Below are positions 24,027 through 33,844 of a stretch of 64,000 nt of DNA, one piece after another. The notes under the pieces are model-generated. The model was not told where the DNA came from. It saw only the letters and a list, made by a program, of their open reading frames with translations, and made no database searches. The number at the start of each line of letters is the position of its first letter. The first letter of the stretch is position 1. Origin of the DNA: TMED14 sp002167805 (GTDB lineage: Bacteria > Bacteroidota > Bacteroidia > Flavobacteriales > Schleiferiaceae); assembly GCA_965655795.1 (NCBI GenBank), contig CBFHHY010000008.1:1-64000 (forward strand). Reading direction: 5' to 3'. The position numbers were made by a program, and so were the translations under genes.

Positions 24027-25069
24027 TCAGCAACAAATAAATTCGTTTCTCGGGTTCCGCCATTATTTCTATTTGAAGAGAACACCAAGCGCTTACCATC
24101 ATTAGAAAAAACAGGGAATGCGTCAAAAGTATCATCATTTGTTACTTGTTCGAGTTCTGTACCATCAGTATTAATCATATAGAGATTAAATGGGAAACCC
24201 CGCTCAGACTTATGATTCGAGGCGAAGATGACTTTTTTTCCTGAAGGGTGAAAAAATGGACACCAATTTGCTTTCCCTAAATTGGTTAGTTGTCTTAATT
24301 CAGAACCGTCAGAATTACAGATAAATAGTTCCATATTTGTAGGCTCGACAAGGCCTTGACTCAAAAGTTTTTTATATTTCTTTATTTCAATTTTTGATTT
24401 AGGTCTGCTGGAGCGAAAAATCAATTGATTGCCATCAGGGGAAAAAAAGGCGCCACCATCATATCCTAAATCAAAAGTTATCTGTTTTAGGTTGGAACCA
24501 TTAATATCGCAAGTGAATAATTCTAAATCTCCTGTTCGCATTGATGTAAATACAATTTTATCGCCTACGGGCGAAACCGTAGCTTCTGCATCGTATCCTG
24601 GTTCCGAGGTTAATTGATTTAAAATATTTCCATTGTCATCTGAAGTGAAAATATCAAAGCTCTCATAGATTGGCCAAACATATCGGTCGTTCTTTCTCTC
24701 AGGAGTTGGCGGGCAGACGGAGTCTGCTAAATGTGTTGATGCATAAACTAATGTAGTATCGCCTGGAAGGAAGTAAGAACAAGTAGTACGACCAAGACCA
24801 GTACTAACCATTTTCGGAATTTCATCGAATAGATTGTCATTCTTCCAATCAAAAGTGAAAATTTGATCACATTCTAATCCCCATTTAGGATTAGTTACTT
24901 GAAAAATCAACCTAGAATCGTCAAAACTCCAATATGCCTCGGCATTATCCCCTCCATTCGTTAGTTGTTTTAAGGAACTAAAATGATATTCACCTTCATT
25001 TATTATTGACGGGTTCGAGCTGCAAGCTTGAAGAAATAATATGATCATTATTATAAAAATGTTCTTCAT
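24014..25069 (-). CDS. TolB/PD40-type beta-propeller lipoprotein
   Basis: A 351-residue lipoprotein (ILFLQAC, Cys16). It contains at least five PD40/TolB-like blades with the pattern SPDG..I.F.S.R: SFDDSRLIFQV, SPVGDKIVFTSMRTG, SPDGNQLIFRSSRPK, HPSGKKVIFASNHK and SNDGKRLVFSSNRN. Such propellers bind proteins or sit at the front of S9 peptidases, but no peptidase domain follows. Surface or periplasmic, function unknown. It is divergent from the M28 peptidase. Confidence 0.85.
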   Translation of the reverse strand: MKNIFIIMIILFLQACSSNPSIINEGEYHFSSLKQLTNGGDNAEAYWSFDDSRLIFQVTNPKWGLECDQIFTFDWKNDNLFDEIPKMVSTGLGRTTCSYFLPGDTTLVYASTHLADSVCPPTPERKNDRYVWPIYESFDIFTSDDNGNILNQLTSEPGYDAEATVSPVGDKIVFTSMRTGDLELFTCDINGSNLKQITFDLGYDGGAFFSPDGNQLIFRSSRPKSKIEIKKYKKLLSQGLVEPTNMELFICNSDGSELRQLTNLGKANWCPFFHPSGKKVIFASNHKSERGFPFNLYMINTDGTELEQVTNDDTFDAFPVFSNDGKRLVFSSNRNNGGTRETNLFVADWTD

Positions 25070-25180
25070 GATCTTTTATTTAAACTTTTATAAAATTGAT
25101 TGATTTCGAAATTAGGGTTATTAAATCATCTGAAATACCCCAAAAACATATTGAATAACCTTATTCAGTTCTTAATTAAA

Positions 25181-25210
25181 TTGGAATATTTGTTTCGATT
25201 GCTAGCTTTG
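25181..25210 (+). promoter_or_regulatory. Promoter of the M28 peptidase gene
   Basis: TTG (25181-25183), 19 nt, TAGCTTTG (25203-25210): exact match to the Bacteroidota -33/-7 layout. It gives a leader of about 30 nt before the GTG start at 25245. Confidence 0.75.
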
Positions 25211-25244
25211 ACAAGTCATTATATAAATTTTAAAACATATGTAG

Positions 25245-26477
25245 GTGAAAAAGTTTTTTATTTTTCTAATATTTCCATCTGTTGTATTCGGTCAGATAAA
25301 GAAAATTTCTTTTCCGACTCAAAATCAATTATATCGTGATATTGAATATTTATCATCTGATTCTCTTGAGGGCAGGGAGAGTGGTACAAAAGGGGAAGCT
25401 TATGCTGCAGAATATATAGCTATGCGAATGAAGGGACTTGGACTTTCACCAAAAGGGACCAATGGCTATTTTCAAACATTCAGTTTCTCTCCAAAAATAA
25501 ACCCTCATTCAAACCATGAAGACTTAACAAAAAGAATATCTATTACAAATGTTATAGGTTTTTTAAATAACGGGGCAAAGAAAACTGTTGTGATTGGCGG
25601 GCATTATGATCATTTAGGCCACGGCATAATGGGTTCTTTACACTCAGCAAAGGATAGCGCTATTCATAATGGAGCAGATGATAATGCGAGCGGTATCGCT
25701 CTAATGCTAGACCTTGCAAAAGAATTGAAAAGAAAAATTTTTTCAAAACATTCCAATTATCTTTTTATCGCTTTTTCTGGGGAAGAGATGGGTTTACTGG
25801 GATCTAATTTTTTCTGTAAAAACCCTACAATCGATCTTGAAACTTTAGATTACATGTTGAATTTTGACATGGTTGGAAGGTTAGATGAGTCAAAGGGTTT
25901 GGCAATAAACGGGGTTGGAACAAGTCCTAATTGGAAGAGAGAATTAAATAAGGCGAATAAGAAATCATTAAAATTAGTTTTATCGGAATCCGGAACAGGA
26001 CCTTCAGACCACACCTCGTTCTATTTAAAAGATATTCCAGTCTTACATTTTTTTACTGGCCAGCATGAAGACTATCATAAGCCAAGTGATGATATTGAAA
26101 AAATTAATTTTAAAGGTTTACAAATTATTTCAGATTTTGTTTTTCGTCTTGCAGATCAATTGAAAGAGAATGAACCAATGAGTTTTACAAAAACTAAAAG
26201 CATTAATAATAAATCCCCCAAATTCACTGTTACATTAGGAGTTATGCCTGATTATTTATTTCAGGGAAATGGAATGCGAATTGATGGAGTGAGTGAGGGA
26301 AAGCCAGCAAGTCGTGCCGGGTTTTTGAAAGGCGACGTTGTTATCCAAATGGACACCCTTAAGATTCATAATATGCAATCTTACATGAAAGGCTTAAGTT
26401 TATTTGAAAAGGGTGATTCAGCTTTGGTTAAAGTTAGAAGAGAATCCACTGTAATCGATAAAATAGTGGTTTTTTAA
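25245..26477 (+). CDS. M28-family zinc aminopeptidase with PDZ domain
   Basis: A 410-residue exported peptidase. The start is GTG 25245, supported by the signal peptide beginning there (MKKFFIFLIFPSVVFGQ) and by the promoter just upstream. Di-zinc site: GGHYDHLGHG, HNGADDNASG, FSGEEMGLLGS (catalytic Glu), LNFDMVGRL and GQHEDYHKPSDD. A PDZ domain occupies about 325-405 (RIDGVSEGKPASRAGFLKGDVVIQMD). Likely periplasmic or secreted and used in peptide degradation. It ends 7 nt from the convergent GH2 gene. Confidence 0.92.
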   Translation: MKKFFIFLIFPSVVFGQIKKISFPTQNQLYRDIEYLSSDSLEGRESGTKGEAYAAEYIAMRMKGLGLSPKGTNGYFQTFSFSPKINPHSNHEDLTKRISITNVIGFLNNGAKKTVVIGGHYDHLGHGIMGSLHSAKDSAIHNGADDNASGIALMLDLAKELKRKIFSKHSNYLFIAFSGEEMGLLGSNFFCKNPTIDLETLDYMLNFDMVGRLDESKGLAINGVGTSPNWKRELNKANKKSLKLVLSESGTGPSDHTSFYLKDIPVLHFFTGQHEDYHKPSDDIEKINFKGLQIISDFVFRLADQLKENEPMSFTKTKSINNKSPKFTVTLGVMPDYLFQGNGMRIDGVSEGKPASRAGFLKGDVVIQMDTLKIHNMQSYMKGLSLFEKGDSALVKVRRESTVIDKIVVF

Positions 26478-26484
26478 AATGAAA

Positions 26485-28485
26485 TCAATCTATTGATTTA
26501 AAGGCATTTTTTACTGAGAGGTATGCATCTTTTTTGTTTCCATAATAATCGATGACACTCCAACTTGGTCCTGGCCAACAGTCATTGAATTGCCAAAATA
26601 ATGTACCCATGCAATGTGGGGATTTATTCATGTGCGAATTTATTGCCATTTCCAATCCAAGTGCCTGGGTTTTTTGACTCAGAATAATGAATTCATTGAA
26701 ATTTTTTGGATTCGGGAAATACTGATTTATATGACTTTGAATCAATTGATTACCAATGTAGCTTTTTTGCCGATGTTTCATTGCTAACGATTCCAAGTAT
26801 AAACTGGAATCGTTCATAACCATCTTAAGACTTGACAATTTTGGGAATGATTGAAATCCATATTCCACCATAAATCGTCCAATATTATTTTCGAAATTTT
26901 CAAAAGGTTCTTTACCATGCCAGACTCCCCAATAATGCATGGAAGAATGATTAAAATTTTCTTTTTCTCCCCAATTGCTTAAAGGTGAAGTTGGGATATA
27001 ACTTCTCAATGGATCAAGTTCTGATATCTGCTCAGGTATGAGTTTTCTAAAAATATCGAAATAGTTTTTCCATATAGTTATGGAATCTGAATTGGTATAC
27101 CCGAATTGCTTTTGCCAGCCCCAATTTTCCCATGCCACCTCAATTTCGTTATTACCGCACCAGATTGCAATGCAAGGGTGGCGCCTTAGTCTGATAATAT
27201 TTTCTCTTACCTCTTCTTTTATATTTTTTTTAAATTCAATTTCATTAGGATATAGGCTGCCTGAAAACATGAAATCCTGCCATACCAGAATGCCAAACTT
27301 ATCGCACAGTTCATAAAATATATCTCTTTCATAAATCCCTCCACCCCAAACTCTGAGCATGTTGAAGTTTGCTTCTTTTGCAGCAATAATTAATTGTTGA
27401 TATTTTTCTATTGAGACCCGTGATAAGAAAACGTCTTGAGGAATATAATTTGCCCCTTTTATAAAAATAGTACTGTCATTTAACTTAAAGTAAAAAGACG
27501 TACCAATCGAATCGGGCTCATTTATAAACTCAATAGTTCGAATACCAAAAGAATTTTTTTTCTCATGGATTTTTTCTTCTTTCCGGATTAAAGAAATATT
27601 CTCTTCATATAAATATGGCTCACCCATATTATTAGCCCACCATAATTTCGGATTAAATATCTTGAATTGATGTTTCAAATTGTGAATACCTTTATCATAG
27701 TGCTTTAAAATCTCAAAAGTGTCTATTCTTATTCGATAATTCCCTGGAGTTTTTACTTCTAAGGTTATATTCGTCTCAAGAGACGCAACTCCTTTATTAA
27801 TATCCTTAGTAATAGTGTAGGCATCTTCAATTTTAGCATCGCTCCAACTAATTAACTCGATGGGTTTCCATATGCCCATAGTTACAAACCTTGGCCCCCA
27901 ATCCCAACCAAATTGATATGCGGCCTTTCGGGTAAAATTACCAGTCTTCGTAGCTATATAGCTAGGTTCATTGCCAGAGGGGAGGGCGTAGGGGTACTCA
28001 TTCACGAGTTGTTCATTTTCGTTAAGGGGCGAGGTGAATACAAGTTTTAATTCATTTTCTCCTAATTGAATTAAGTCTTGAATTTCTATTTCCCAAGAGC
28101 GAAACATATTATTTGTAGATAAGATTAAAGAATTATTTAAATAGACCTTAGCATATGTATCAAGTCCATTAAAACGTAACATTAAATTTTTTTTTAAAAG
28201 ATGTGAATCATCAATTAAAATTTTTGTCTTGTAAGTCCAATTTTTTTTTTCAATCCATTGAAGATTTAATTCGTTTCGTTCAAAAAAAGGATTATCAATA
28301 ATTGCATTTGCTAGTAAATCCATGTGTACCGACCCTGGCACAGTGGCCGACCTGAAATCATTTTCTCCCAACTCCGAAAAAGACCACCCTTCATTTAGTT
28401 CTATTACTTCATAAGATTGATTGCAATTATTTCGACTACAAGAGCAAAATGCTATGATGAAAAAGCCTAGAAATATCGATTTCAT
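26485..28485 (-). CDS. Beta-mannosidase (GH2) lipoprotein
   Basis: A 666-residue glycoside hydrolase with a lipoprotein-like signal (FIIAFCSC). Motifs typical of GH2 beta-mannosidases: sugar-binding domain with AYQFGWDWGPRFVTMGIWKP, the acid/base Glu in IWCGNNEIEVAWENWGW, and the nucleophile Glu in FMVEYGFQSFP. It is shorter than the usual ~820-850 residues because the C-terminal Ig-like domains are missing; the catalytic barrel is complete. Its ATG overlaps the GH20 stop (ATGA), so the two are coupled. Together they would take apart the Man-GlcNAc-GlcNAc core of N-glycans or mannose/GlcNAc glycans (inference). Confidence 0.9.
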   Translation of the reverse strand: MKSIFLGFFIIAFCSCSRNNCNQSYEVIELNEGWSFSELGENDFRSATVPGSVHMDLLANAIIDNPFFERNELNLQWIEKKNWTYKTKILIDDSHLLKKNLMLRFNGLDTYAKVYLNNSLILSTNNMFRSWEIEIQDLIQLGENELKLVFTSPLNENEQLVNEYPYALPSGNEPSYIATKTGNFTRKAAYQFGWDWGPRFVTMGIWKPIELISWSDAKIEDAYTITKDINKGVASLETNITLEVKTPGNYRIRIDTFEILKHYDKGIHNLKHQFKIFNPKLWWANNMGEPYLYEENISLIRKEEKIHEKKNSFGIRTIEFINEPDSIGTSFYFKLNDSTIFIKGANYIPQDVFLSRVSIEKYQQLIIAAKEANFNMLRVWGGGIYERDIFYELCDKFGILVWQDFMFSGSLYPNEIEFKKNIKEEVRENIIRLRRHPCIAIWCGNNEIEVAWENWGWQKQFGYTNSDSITIWKNYFDIFRKLIPEQISELDPLRSYIPTSPLSNWGEKENFNHSSMHYWGVWHGKEPFENFENNIGRFMVEYGFQSFPKLSSLKMVMNDSSLYLESLAMKHRQKSYIGNQLIQSHINQYFPNPKNFNEFIILSQKTQALGLEMAINSHMNKSPHCMGTLFWQFNDCWPGPSWSVIDYYGNKKDAYLSVKNAFKSID

Positions 28486-30722
28486 TTTCGAAAGTTAAAA
28501 TTTACTTGAACTTCATCTAAAAATGTCCATGAGTCTGAACCTGCAGCTTCATGCCATTGCGGTACTTTGCCATAATTTTCTATAATTATTTTCAAGTATT
28601 GCGCTTTAAATTTTTTCACTGGGTTTATTTTGATTTCTTGAATACTTCTATTTCTATTTTTCTCGTTGGTTTTTGGAAAAAATTTGATAAAATTATTTTT
28701 CACCCAAAGTTTTTTATCCATTGAAGTTTCTACAGATATTGATTTTGGAATAAAAATCCATGAATTGACATATTGATAACAATTCATAACTAGCTCATAA
28801 AAATCCTCACTTGGGTGGCCTAAGTCCATTACGACTTCAATATCTTTTCCAAAAAAACCTTGCCAATTTCCATCTCTGAAATCAAGACTGCCAATTTTCC
28901 CATCCACTAAAGCTATCTCTTTATTGGCTGGATAAAATTCATTAAAATCACACGAGTATTCTACGTCCTTAAAAAGTCCATCATGGAGAGTTAATGGTAT
29001 TTTGATAATATCACCGTATGGTTTTAAGTTTTTATAGGCTTGAACTTTGATTATAGAATTATTTTTTATCAGGATAGGATGATTATAATTCATTAGTCCA
29101 GATTCATCTTTTTTATATTTTATGTTAATATTTTTTTCTTTAGAAAATAGCTGAAGAAATAATTGATTTTTTATAAATACTGTATTATGAGATATAGGAA
29201 TCGTACTCTCTCCATACTTAACGTCGAGGGATTCAAGAATTTCATAGTGGGGTTGGAGTCTAAAATTAAATTCTTCAAAATTTCTCATTCCATGGCTCCA
29301 TAAAGCTTCAGCCATTCCGATCATCCGAGGGAAGACTTTATTATCAAGTACTTTGACATTTGGAACATGCTCAGTCCAAATATTGCATTCTCCACCTAAA
29401 ATTTGATTATGAAATCTAGATTTTGATTCTGATGGGATTGGGTCAAAAAAGTATATCTTCTTTAAATCAATAGATTTTAAGTCATAATCTAGGTAAGAAT
29501 GAGATGTCGGTGACATTATAACAGAATTTCCAGCTTCTAACCCTTTAATGGCATGTTCAACTCCACGCCATGATTGAATCAAAGCCCCTGAAATCTCACC
29601 ATCTTCTATAATTTCATCCCATCCAATTATTTCTCTTCCTTTTGAGTTAAGAAACTTTTGTATTCTTTTTATAAAATAGTTCTGCAATTGATGCTCATCA
29701 AGAAGGCCATTATCGTGAATCCTTTTTTGACATTTTTGACAATTTTCCCATCTGATTTTTGGGACCTCATCTCCACCAATATGTATATACTTTGATGGAA
29801 ACAATTCAATTACTTCTGTAAAAATGTCTTCTAAAAACATGAATACGTCCTCATTCCCTGCACAATAAATTTCTTTGAAAACACCCCAATCATTTGCTAC
29901 TGGAATTTTTTCTTTATTGCATGAAAGTTCAGGATACGCCGCGATTGCTGCTTGTGAATGCCCAGGGAGTTCAATTTCTGGTATAATCGTTATATTTTTT
30001 TTTAGGGCATATTCTACTATTTCTCGGATATCTTCTTTGGTATAAATCCCTTTATAAATATCTCCATTTGGTTCAATTCTAGACGAAGCTATTGAGTTTA
30101 ATTTTGGGTATTTATCTATTTCTATTCGCCAGCCTTGGTCCTCAGTCAAATGCCAGTGAAGAGTGTTCATTTTATAAAATGCCAATAAATCAATATATTT
30201 TAAAATTGTTTTTTTATCAAAATAATGACGAGCACAGTCTAACAATAATCCACGGTGACTAAATTTTGGCTCATCAATGATCTTAGTTACAGGCAGACTT
30301 ATTTTTTCATCCTTTCTATTTAATAATAGAAGCTGCTGAAAAGTTGCGATACCTCGAGATACTCCTGCGATTGAATTTCCATGTATCCGAACAGAATCTT
30401 CATTTATTTTGATTTCATAGGATTCATTGTTTTGATTTATTTTCTTTTTAGATAAGAATAATGTTTTTTTTGCTTTAGAAGAAACTTGTATACCCCTTTC
30501 TTTTAGAAATATTATTAAACATTCCCCTTGATCACTGAGCTCTTTTTCAAAAGCAACATTTATTTTGGGATCCCAGCTTAATAATTCGCCGACATTGACA
30601 ATATTTTGAGGTTTTGGAATAATCCCAAGATTTACACTTCTTAATTTTTCAACTTGGGCTTCCGCTGAATAAATTGAAACAAATAAGAGGAAAATAATTT
30701 TTAGAGTTTTTTTTAAGCTCAT
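28482..30722 (-). CDS. Beta-N-acetylhexosaminidase (GH20)
   Basis: A 746-residue exported GH20 enzyme. Signal peptide 1-22 (ends AEAQ), GH20b N-terminal domain to about 150, then the TIM barrel with RGLLLDCARHYFDKKTI, LHWHLTEDQGWRIEI, the catalytic Asp-Glu pair in YIHIGGDEVPK, and WRGVEHAIKG. A C-terminal F5/8 type C-like beta domain follows at about 610-740 (ISVETSMDKKLWV, AQYLKIIIENYG). It removes terminal GlcNAc/GalNAc from glycans. First gene of a coupled pair with the GH2 gene; a TonB receptor lies 81 nt upstream on the same strand. Confidence 0.94.
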   Translation of the reverse strand: MSLKKTLKIIFLLFVSIYSAEAQVEKLRSVNLGIIPKPQNIVNVGELLSWDPKINVAFEKELSDQGECLIIFLKERGIQVSSKAKKTLFLSKKKINQNNESYEIKINEDSVRIHGNSIAGVSRGIATFQQLLLLNRKDEKISLPVTKIIDEPKFSHRGLLLDCARHYFDKKTILKYIDLLAFYKMNTLHWHLTEDQGWRIEIDKYPKLNSIASSRIEPNGDIYKGIYTKEDIREIVEYALKKNITIIPEIELPGHSQAAIAAYPELSCNKEKIPVANDWGVFKEIYCAGNEDVFMFLEDIFTEVIELFPSKYIHIGGDEVPKIRWENCQKCQKRIHDNGLLDEHQLQNYFIKRIQKFLNSKGREIIGWDEIIEDGEISGALIQSWRGVEHAIKGLEAGNSVIMSPTSHSYLDYDLKSIDLKKIYFFDPIPSESKSRFHNQILGGECNIWTEHVPNVKVLDNKVFPRMIGMAEALWSHGMRNFEEFNFRLQPHYEILESLDVKYGESTIPISHNTVFIKNQLFLQLFSKEKNINIKYKKDESGLMNYNHPILIKNNSIIKVQAYKNLKPYGDIIKIPLTLHDGLFKDVEYSCDFNEFYPANKEIALVDGKIGSLDFRDGNWQGFFGKDIEVVMDLGHPSEDFYELVMNCYQYVNSWIFIPKSISVETSMDKKLWVKNNFIKFFPKTNEKNRNRSIQEIKINPVKKFKAQYLKIIIENYGKVPQWHEAAGSDSWTFLDEVQVNFNFRK

Positions 30723-30803
30723 TTTATATTCTTACCAAAGACCAATTTAGTCTTAAATCCCCTAAAGAGAATTAGATATTAGATCAAAAAACAGTATGAA
30801 CTT

Positions 30804-33206
30804 TTAAAAGTCAAAAATCATCCCTATTGTCGGTAATACTCGTCCAGTATCACTTTCGAGTAATTGCATTCTATAACGAGAAGGGTCACCTGATTGTAAA
30901 ACAGGTTGAAGATTTGAATCTCTTTCAACAGTTAAATAGGGCATTAGCGGGATATTTCCACTTGCAATGTTAGAAAGGTCTAAAAACCATGAAAAGCTCC
31001 ATTTTTCATTTGCATAAGTTTTATCCAACCTCAAATCAAGTTGAGTGAATGGGGCTAATCGTTCACTATTAACTATTGAATAATCAAAAATACCTCGCTG
31101 TAAGATATCCCAGTTGCTTACTAGAGACGAGGAAGATCTATCAAAAGGTGTATAAGGTGTCCCAGATGAGAAACGCCATTTGGATCCTATTTGCCAACCT
31201 TTACCCCAAGTGTAGCCATTTGTTATACTAACGGTATGACGACTATCCCAGATAGATGGAGCCCATTTGTTATTTTCAGATAGGTATTCACTTCTCCCAA
31301 AATTATAAGCAGCCATCCACCAATAGTTTCTTTTTAATTTTTGCTGTAAAAAAATCTCAAAGCCATAACTACGGCCTAAAGCATTTGAGCTTGAGGGCTG
31401 ATCTCCAATGGCAACATATGTCCCAATCGAATTCGCGAAAGCTATTTGATCATTTTCTAAAAATGGTGCTCGCCTGTAATTTTTCCTATATAATTCCATT
31501 GAAACCCGGTATGTTTTACCACTTTGAAACTCTATCCCCGTGCCTAAATGATCCGCCATAGTAAAATGGGTAAAACTGGAGCGATTACTATATCTATTTG
31601 CAGCCATTAGTATCGACGGGGGGAGTTTAGTATACCTGCCGATATGACTATTCCATGTCCATTTTGAGCTTAGTTGATATTTAAATGAAGCTCTTGGGGC
31701 AAGCTGGGCCAATGGATTTATCATATCTAAATTGTAATTGGAAATGTCTGTTCTTAAACCAATATTTAAGTCTCCGCGATTATTTAATACTCGTTGATTG
31801 TATGTGATAAAAACACCAGTTTGAATTATAAAATCATTACTCTTTAATATTGCTGTATCTATTCCGCTGGGTTGACCTTTTAGCGACCAAGAATCAAATT
31901 CCCATTGAATACCGTCAATATTTAAGCCAAATGATAAATTACGATTCTTATCAAAATTCCAGAGCCTTTCATACCTCATACGTATTTTTTGCTCAGAAGA
32001 TTCATATTTTAATTGACGATCACCTTCACTATCGTTTCCTATAAATTTATCAGCATTATTAGTAATAAAATCTGTGCTCAAAGTCAGTGTTTTCATACCA
32101 TTTTGAAGATATTTTCGATAACGCCCTCCGAGGACTCGTGTATTTTGATTACCTTCAGGTATATACCCTACGTTATATAACAAACTCTCACTACTTTTAT
32201 CAAGTGGTTTAATAAAAAGTTCATATTTGTCCCAGCCTCCTATGCCAATGATGGTTAGGTCTTGACTTTTTGATATTTGATGATGTAGACGTAACTGTGC
32301 GTCCTGATATGTGGGAAGTACAGGAATACTGAACAATTTAAAATAATGTTGAGAAAAACTGTTTCTTCCGGAGATCATCAAGTTTGTTTTTCTCCCCATT
32401 GGGATCTCTATGCTTGCTCCATAATCTGTAGCTCCTAATGTTACTCTTGAGCCAAAACGATCAGTTCTTGAGGTTCTTAATTCAATATTTAAAGCTCCTG
32501 AGAGAACATTGCTCATAGAGGATGGGAAAGCTCCGGAGTACAATTCTACATTTTCAATAAAGTCCATGTTAATGAGACTTACCGCTCCCCCAGAAGCACC
32601 CTGAATGCTAAAGTGATTTATTGTTGGGATATCGATTCCATCCATACGATATATATTTTCGCTTGAACTACCTCCTCGAATAGAAATATTATAACCGAAA
32701 CTGGATTTTGGCAAGACCCCTGGGAAGCTTTGAATTGCCTTTGATAAGTCTAATGTAGCTCCAGGCATTCTTTGCATCTCTGCCCAATTAATCGATTTTA
32801 GAGAAAGGGGTGTTTCTGAAGTGGTTCTAAATGCATTCGCTGTAACTGTAGCTTCGTCTAAAAAAAATGACGATTCCAGAGGAATCACAAGTAATAAGGG
32901 CTTTACAGGGGAAAGATACAATTCATGAATAACCATACTAGACTCATCACGATCGTTGGAAATGGTTAAATTACAAAGACCTCGCGGTAAGCCATTGAAT
33001 TTAAAATTAAAACTTGAATCGCTTTTAGTAGTTTTTTCCCAACCATTACCTTTTACAGTAATTTGACATTTGGTGATAAGGCTATCGCTCTTGCTTAAAA
33101 CTATTGTTCCTTCTAAAATTGAAGTTTGTGCCTGAGAATAACCTTGGGGTAAAAAAAGAAAGAAAAGCCAAATGCACGTTGGGACTAGATGAATGTAGTT
33201 TTTCAC
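30804..33206 (-). CDS. TonB-dependent receptor with carboxypeptidase-regulatory domain
   Basis: An 800-residue outer-membrane receptor. The start is GTG 33206, supported by the signal peptide ending YSQAQ. A carboxypeptidase-regulatory-like domain lies at about 30-110, the plug at about 125-235 (KSINWAEMQRMPGATLDLSKAIQSFPGV, GFNISIRGGSSSENIYRMDGID with changes), then a 22-strand-type barrel to the C-terminal IGMIFDF. There is no SusD partner. Position upstream of GH20 and GH2 on the same strand suggests uptake of an amino-sugar glycan, but this type also carries other ligands. Confidence 0.88.
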   Translation of the reverse strand: MKNYIHLVPTCIWLFFLFLPQGYSQAQTSILEGTIVLSKSDSLITKCQITVKGNGWEKTTKSDSSFNFKFNGLPRGLCNLTISNDRDESSMVIHELYLSPVKPLLLVIPLESSFFLDEATVTANAFRTTSETPLSLKSINWAEMQRMPGATLDLSKAIQSFPGVLPKSSFGYNISIRGGSSSENIYRMDGIDIPTINHFSIQGASGGAVSLINMDFIENVELYSGAFPSSMSNVLSGALNIELRTSRTDRFGSRVTLGATDYGASIEIPMGRKTNLMISGRNSFSQHYFKLFSIPVLPTYQDAQLRLHHQISKSQDLTIIGIGGWDKYELFIKPLDKSSESLLYNVGYIPEGNQNTRVLGGRYRKYLQNGMKTLTLSTDFITNNADKFIGNDSEGDRQLKYESSEQKIRMRYERLWNFDKNRNLSFGLNIDGIQWEFDSWSLKGQPSGIDTAILKSNDFIIQTGVFITYNQRVLNNRGDLNIGLRTDISNYNLDMINPLAQLAPRASFKYQLSSKWTWNSHIGRYTKLPPSILMAANRYSNRSSFTHFTMADHLGTGIEFQSGKTYRVSMELYRKNYRRAPFLENDQIAFANSIGTYVAIGDQPSSSNALGRSYGFEIFLQQKLKRNYWWMAAYNFGRSEYLSENNKWAPSIWDSRHTVSITNGYTWGKGWQIGSKWRFSSGTPYTPFDRSSSSLVSNWDILQRGIFDYSIVNSERLAPFTQLDLRLDKTYANEKWSFSWFLDLSNIASGNIPLMPYLTVERDSNLQPVLQSGDPSRYRMQLLESDTGRVLPTIGMIFDF

Positions 33207-33280
33207 ATTGCGAATTTATACTTAGAAACAGTTGCAAAATGCCCTCAAAAAATTAGAATTACCTATTTATTATTAATGAC

Positions 33281-33844
33281 CTATTGATTGTATTTATTCA
33301 TTGCATTGGTTGCCCCTGATAATACAAAAGTTTCGAGAAGTTTTTTCGAGTTTGCAATTCCATGATTTACTCGTTCCAAACTTTCCATATCCCATTTCCC
33401 GAGAACAAAGTCGACTTGTTTTCCTTTGGAGAAATTATTTCCAATTCCAAAGCGCAGTCGAGCATAGTCGTTTCGGCCAAGAGTTTCCTGAATACTTTTC
33501 AGACCATTATGTCCACCATCAGAACCTTTTAACTTTAAACGAATTTCTCCCTCTGGTAAAGCTAAGTCATCGAGTACTACAACGAGATTTTCAAATGGGA
33601 TTTTTTCTTCTTGAATCCAGTATCGGATTGATTTTCCGCTTAAATTCATAAATGTATTCGGCTTAAGTAGAATAACTATTTTGCCTTTAATTTTAAATTT
33701 GGCAATTTCTCCATAACGAGATGAAGAAAATATTTTTTTTACGTCATATGCCCAAGAGTCAAGTATGCTAAAGCCAATATTATGACGGGTTTGTAAGTAT
33801 TCTTCCCCGGGATTCCCGAGTCCAACAATCAAGTATTTTTTCAT
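33281..33844 (-). CDS. pth: Peptidyl-tRNA hydrolase
   Basis: A 187-residue enzyme releasing peptides from stalled peptidyl-tRNA. Motifs: LIVGLGNPGEEYLQTRHNIGF (catalytic His in RHNIG), LLKPNTFMNLSGKSI, VVLDDLALPEGEIRLK and GGHNGLKSI. Normal length. It overlaps the rplY stop by 4 nt, the usual rplY-pth pairing. Confidence 0.97.
   Translation of the reverse strand: MKKYLIVGLGNPGEEYLQTRHNIGFSILDSWAYDVKKIFSSSRYGEIAKFKIKGKIVILLKPNTFMNLSGKSIRYWIQEEKIPFENLVVVLDDLALPEGEIRLKLKGSDGGHNGLKSIQETLGRNDYARLRFGIGNNFSKGKQVDFVLGKWDMESLERVNHGIANSKKLLETFVLSGATNAMNKYNQ

Noticed and set aside
25100..25339. Open frame before the M28 peptidase
   Set aside because: It covers the exact promoter at 25181-25210 and overlaps the real gene in another frame.
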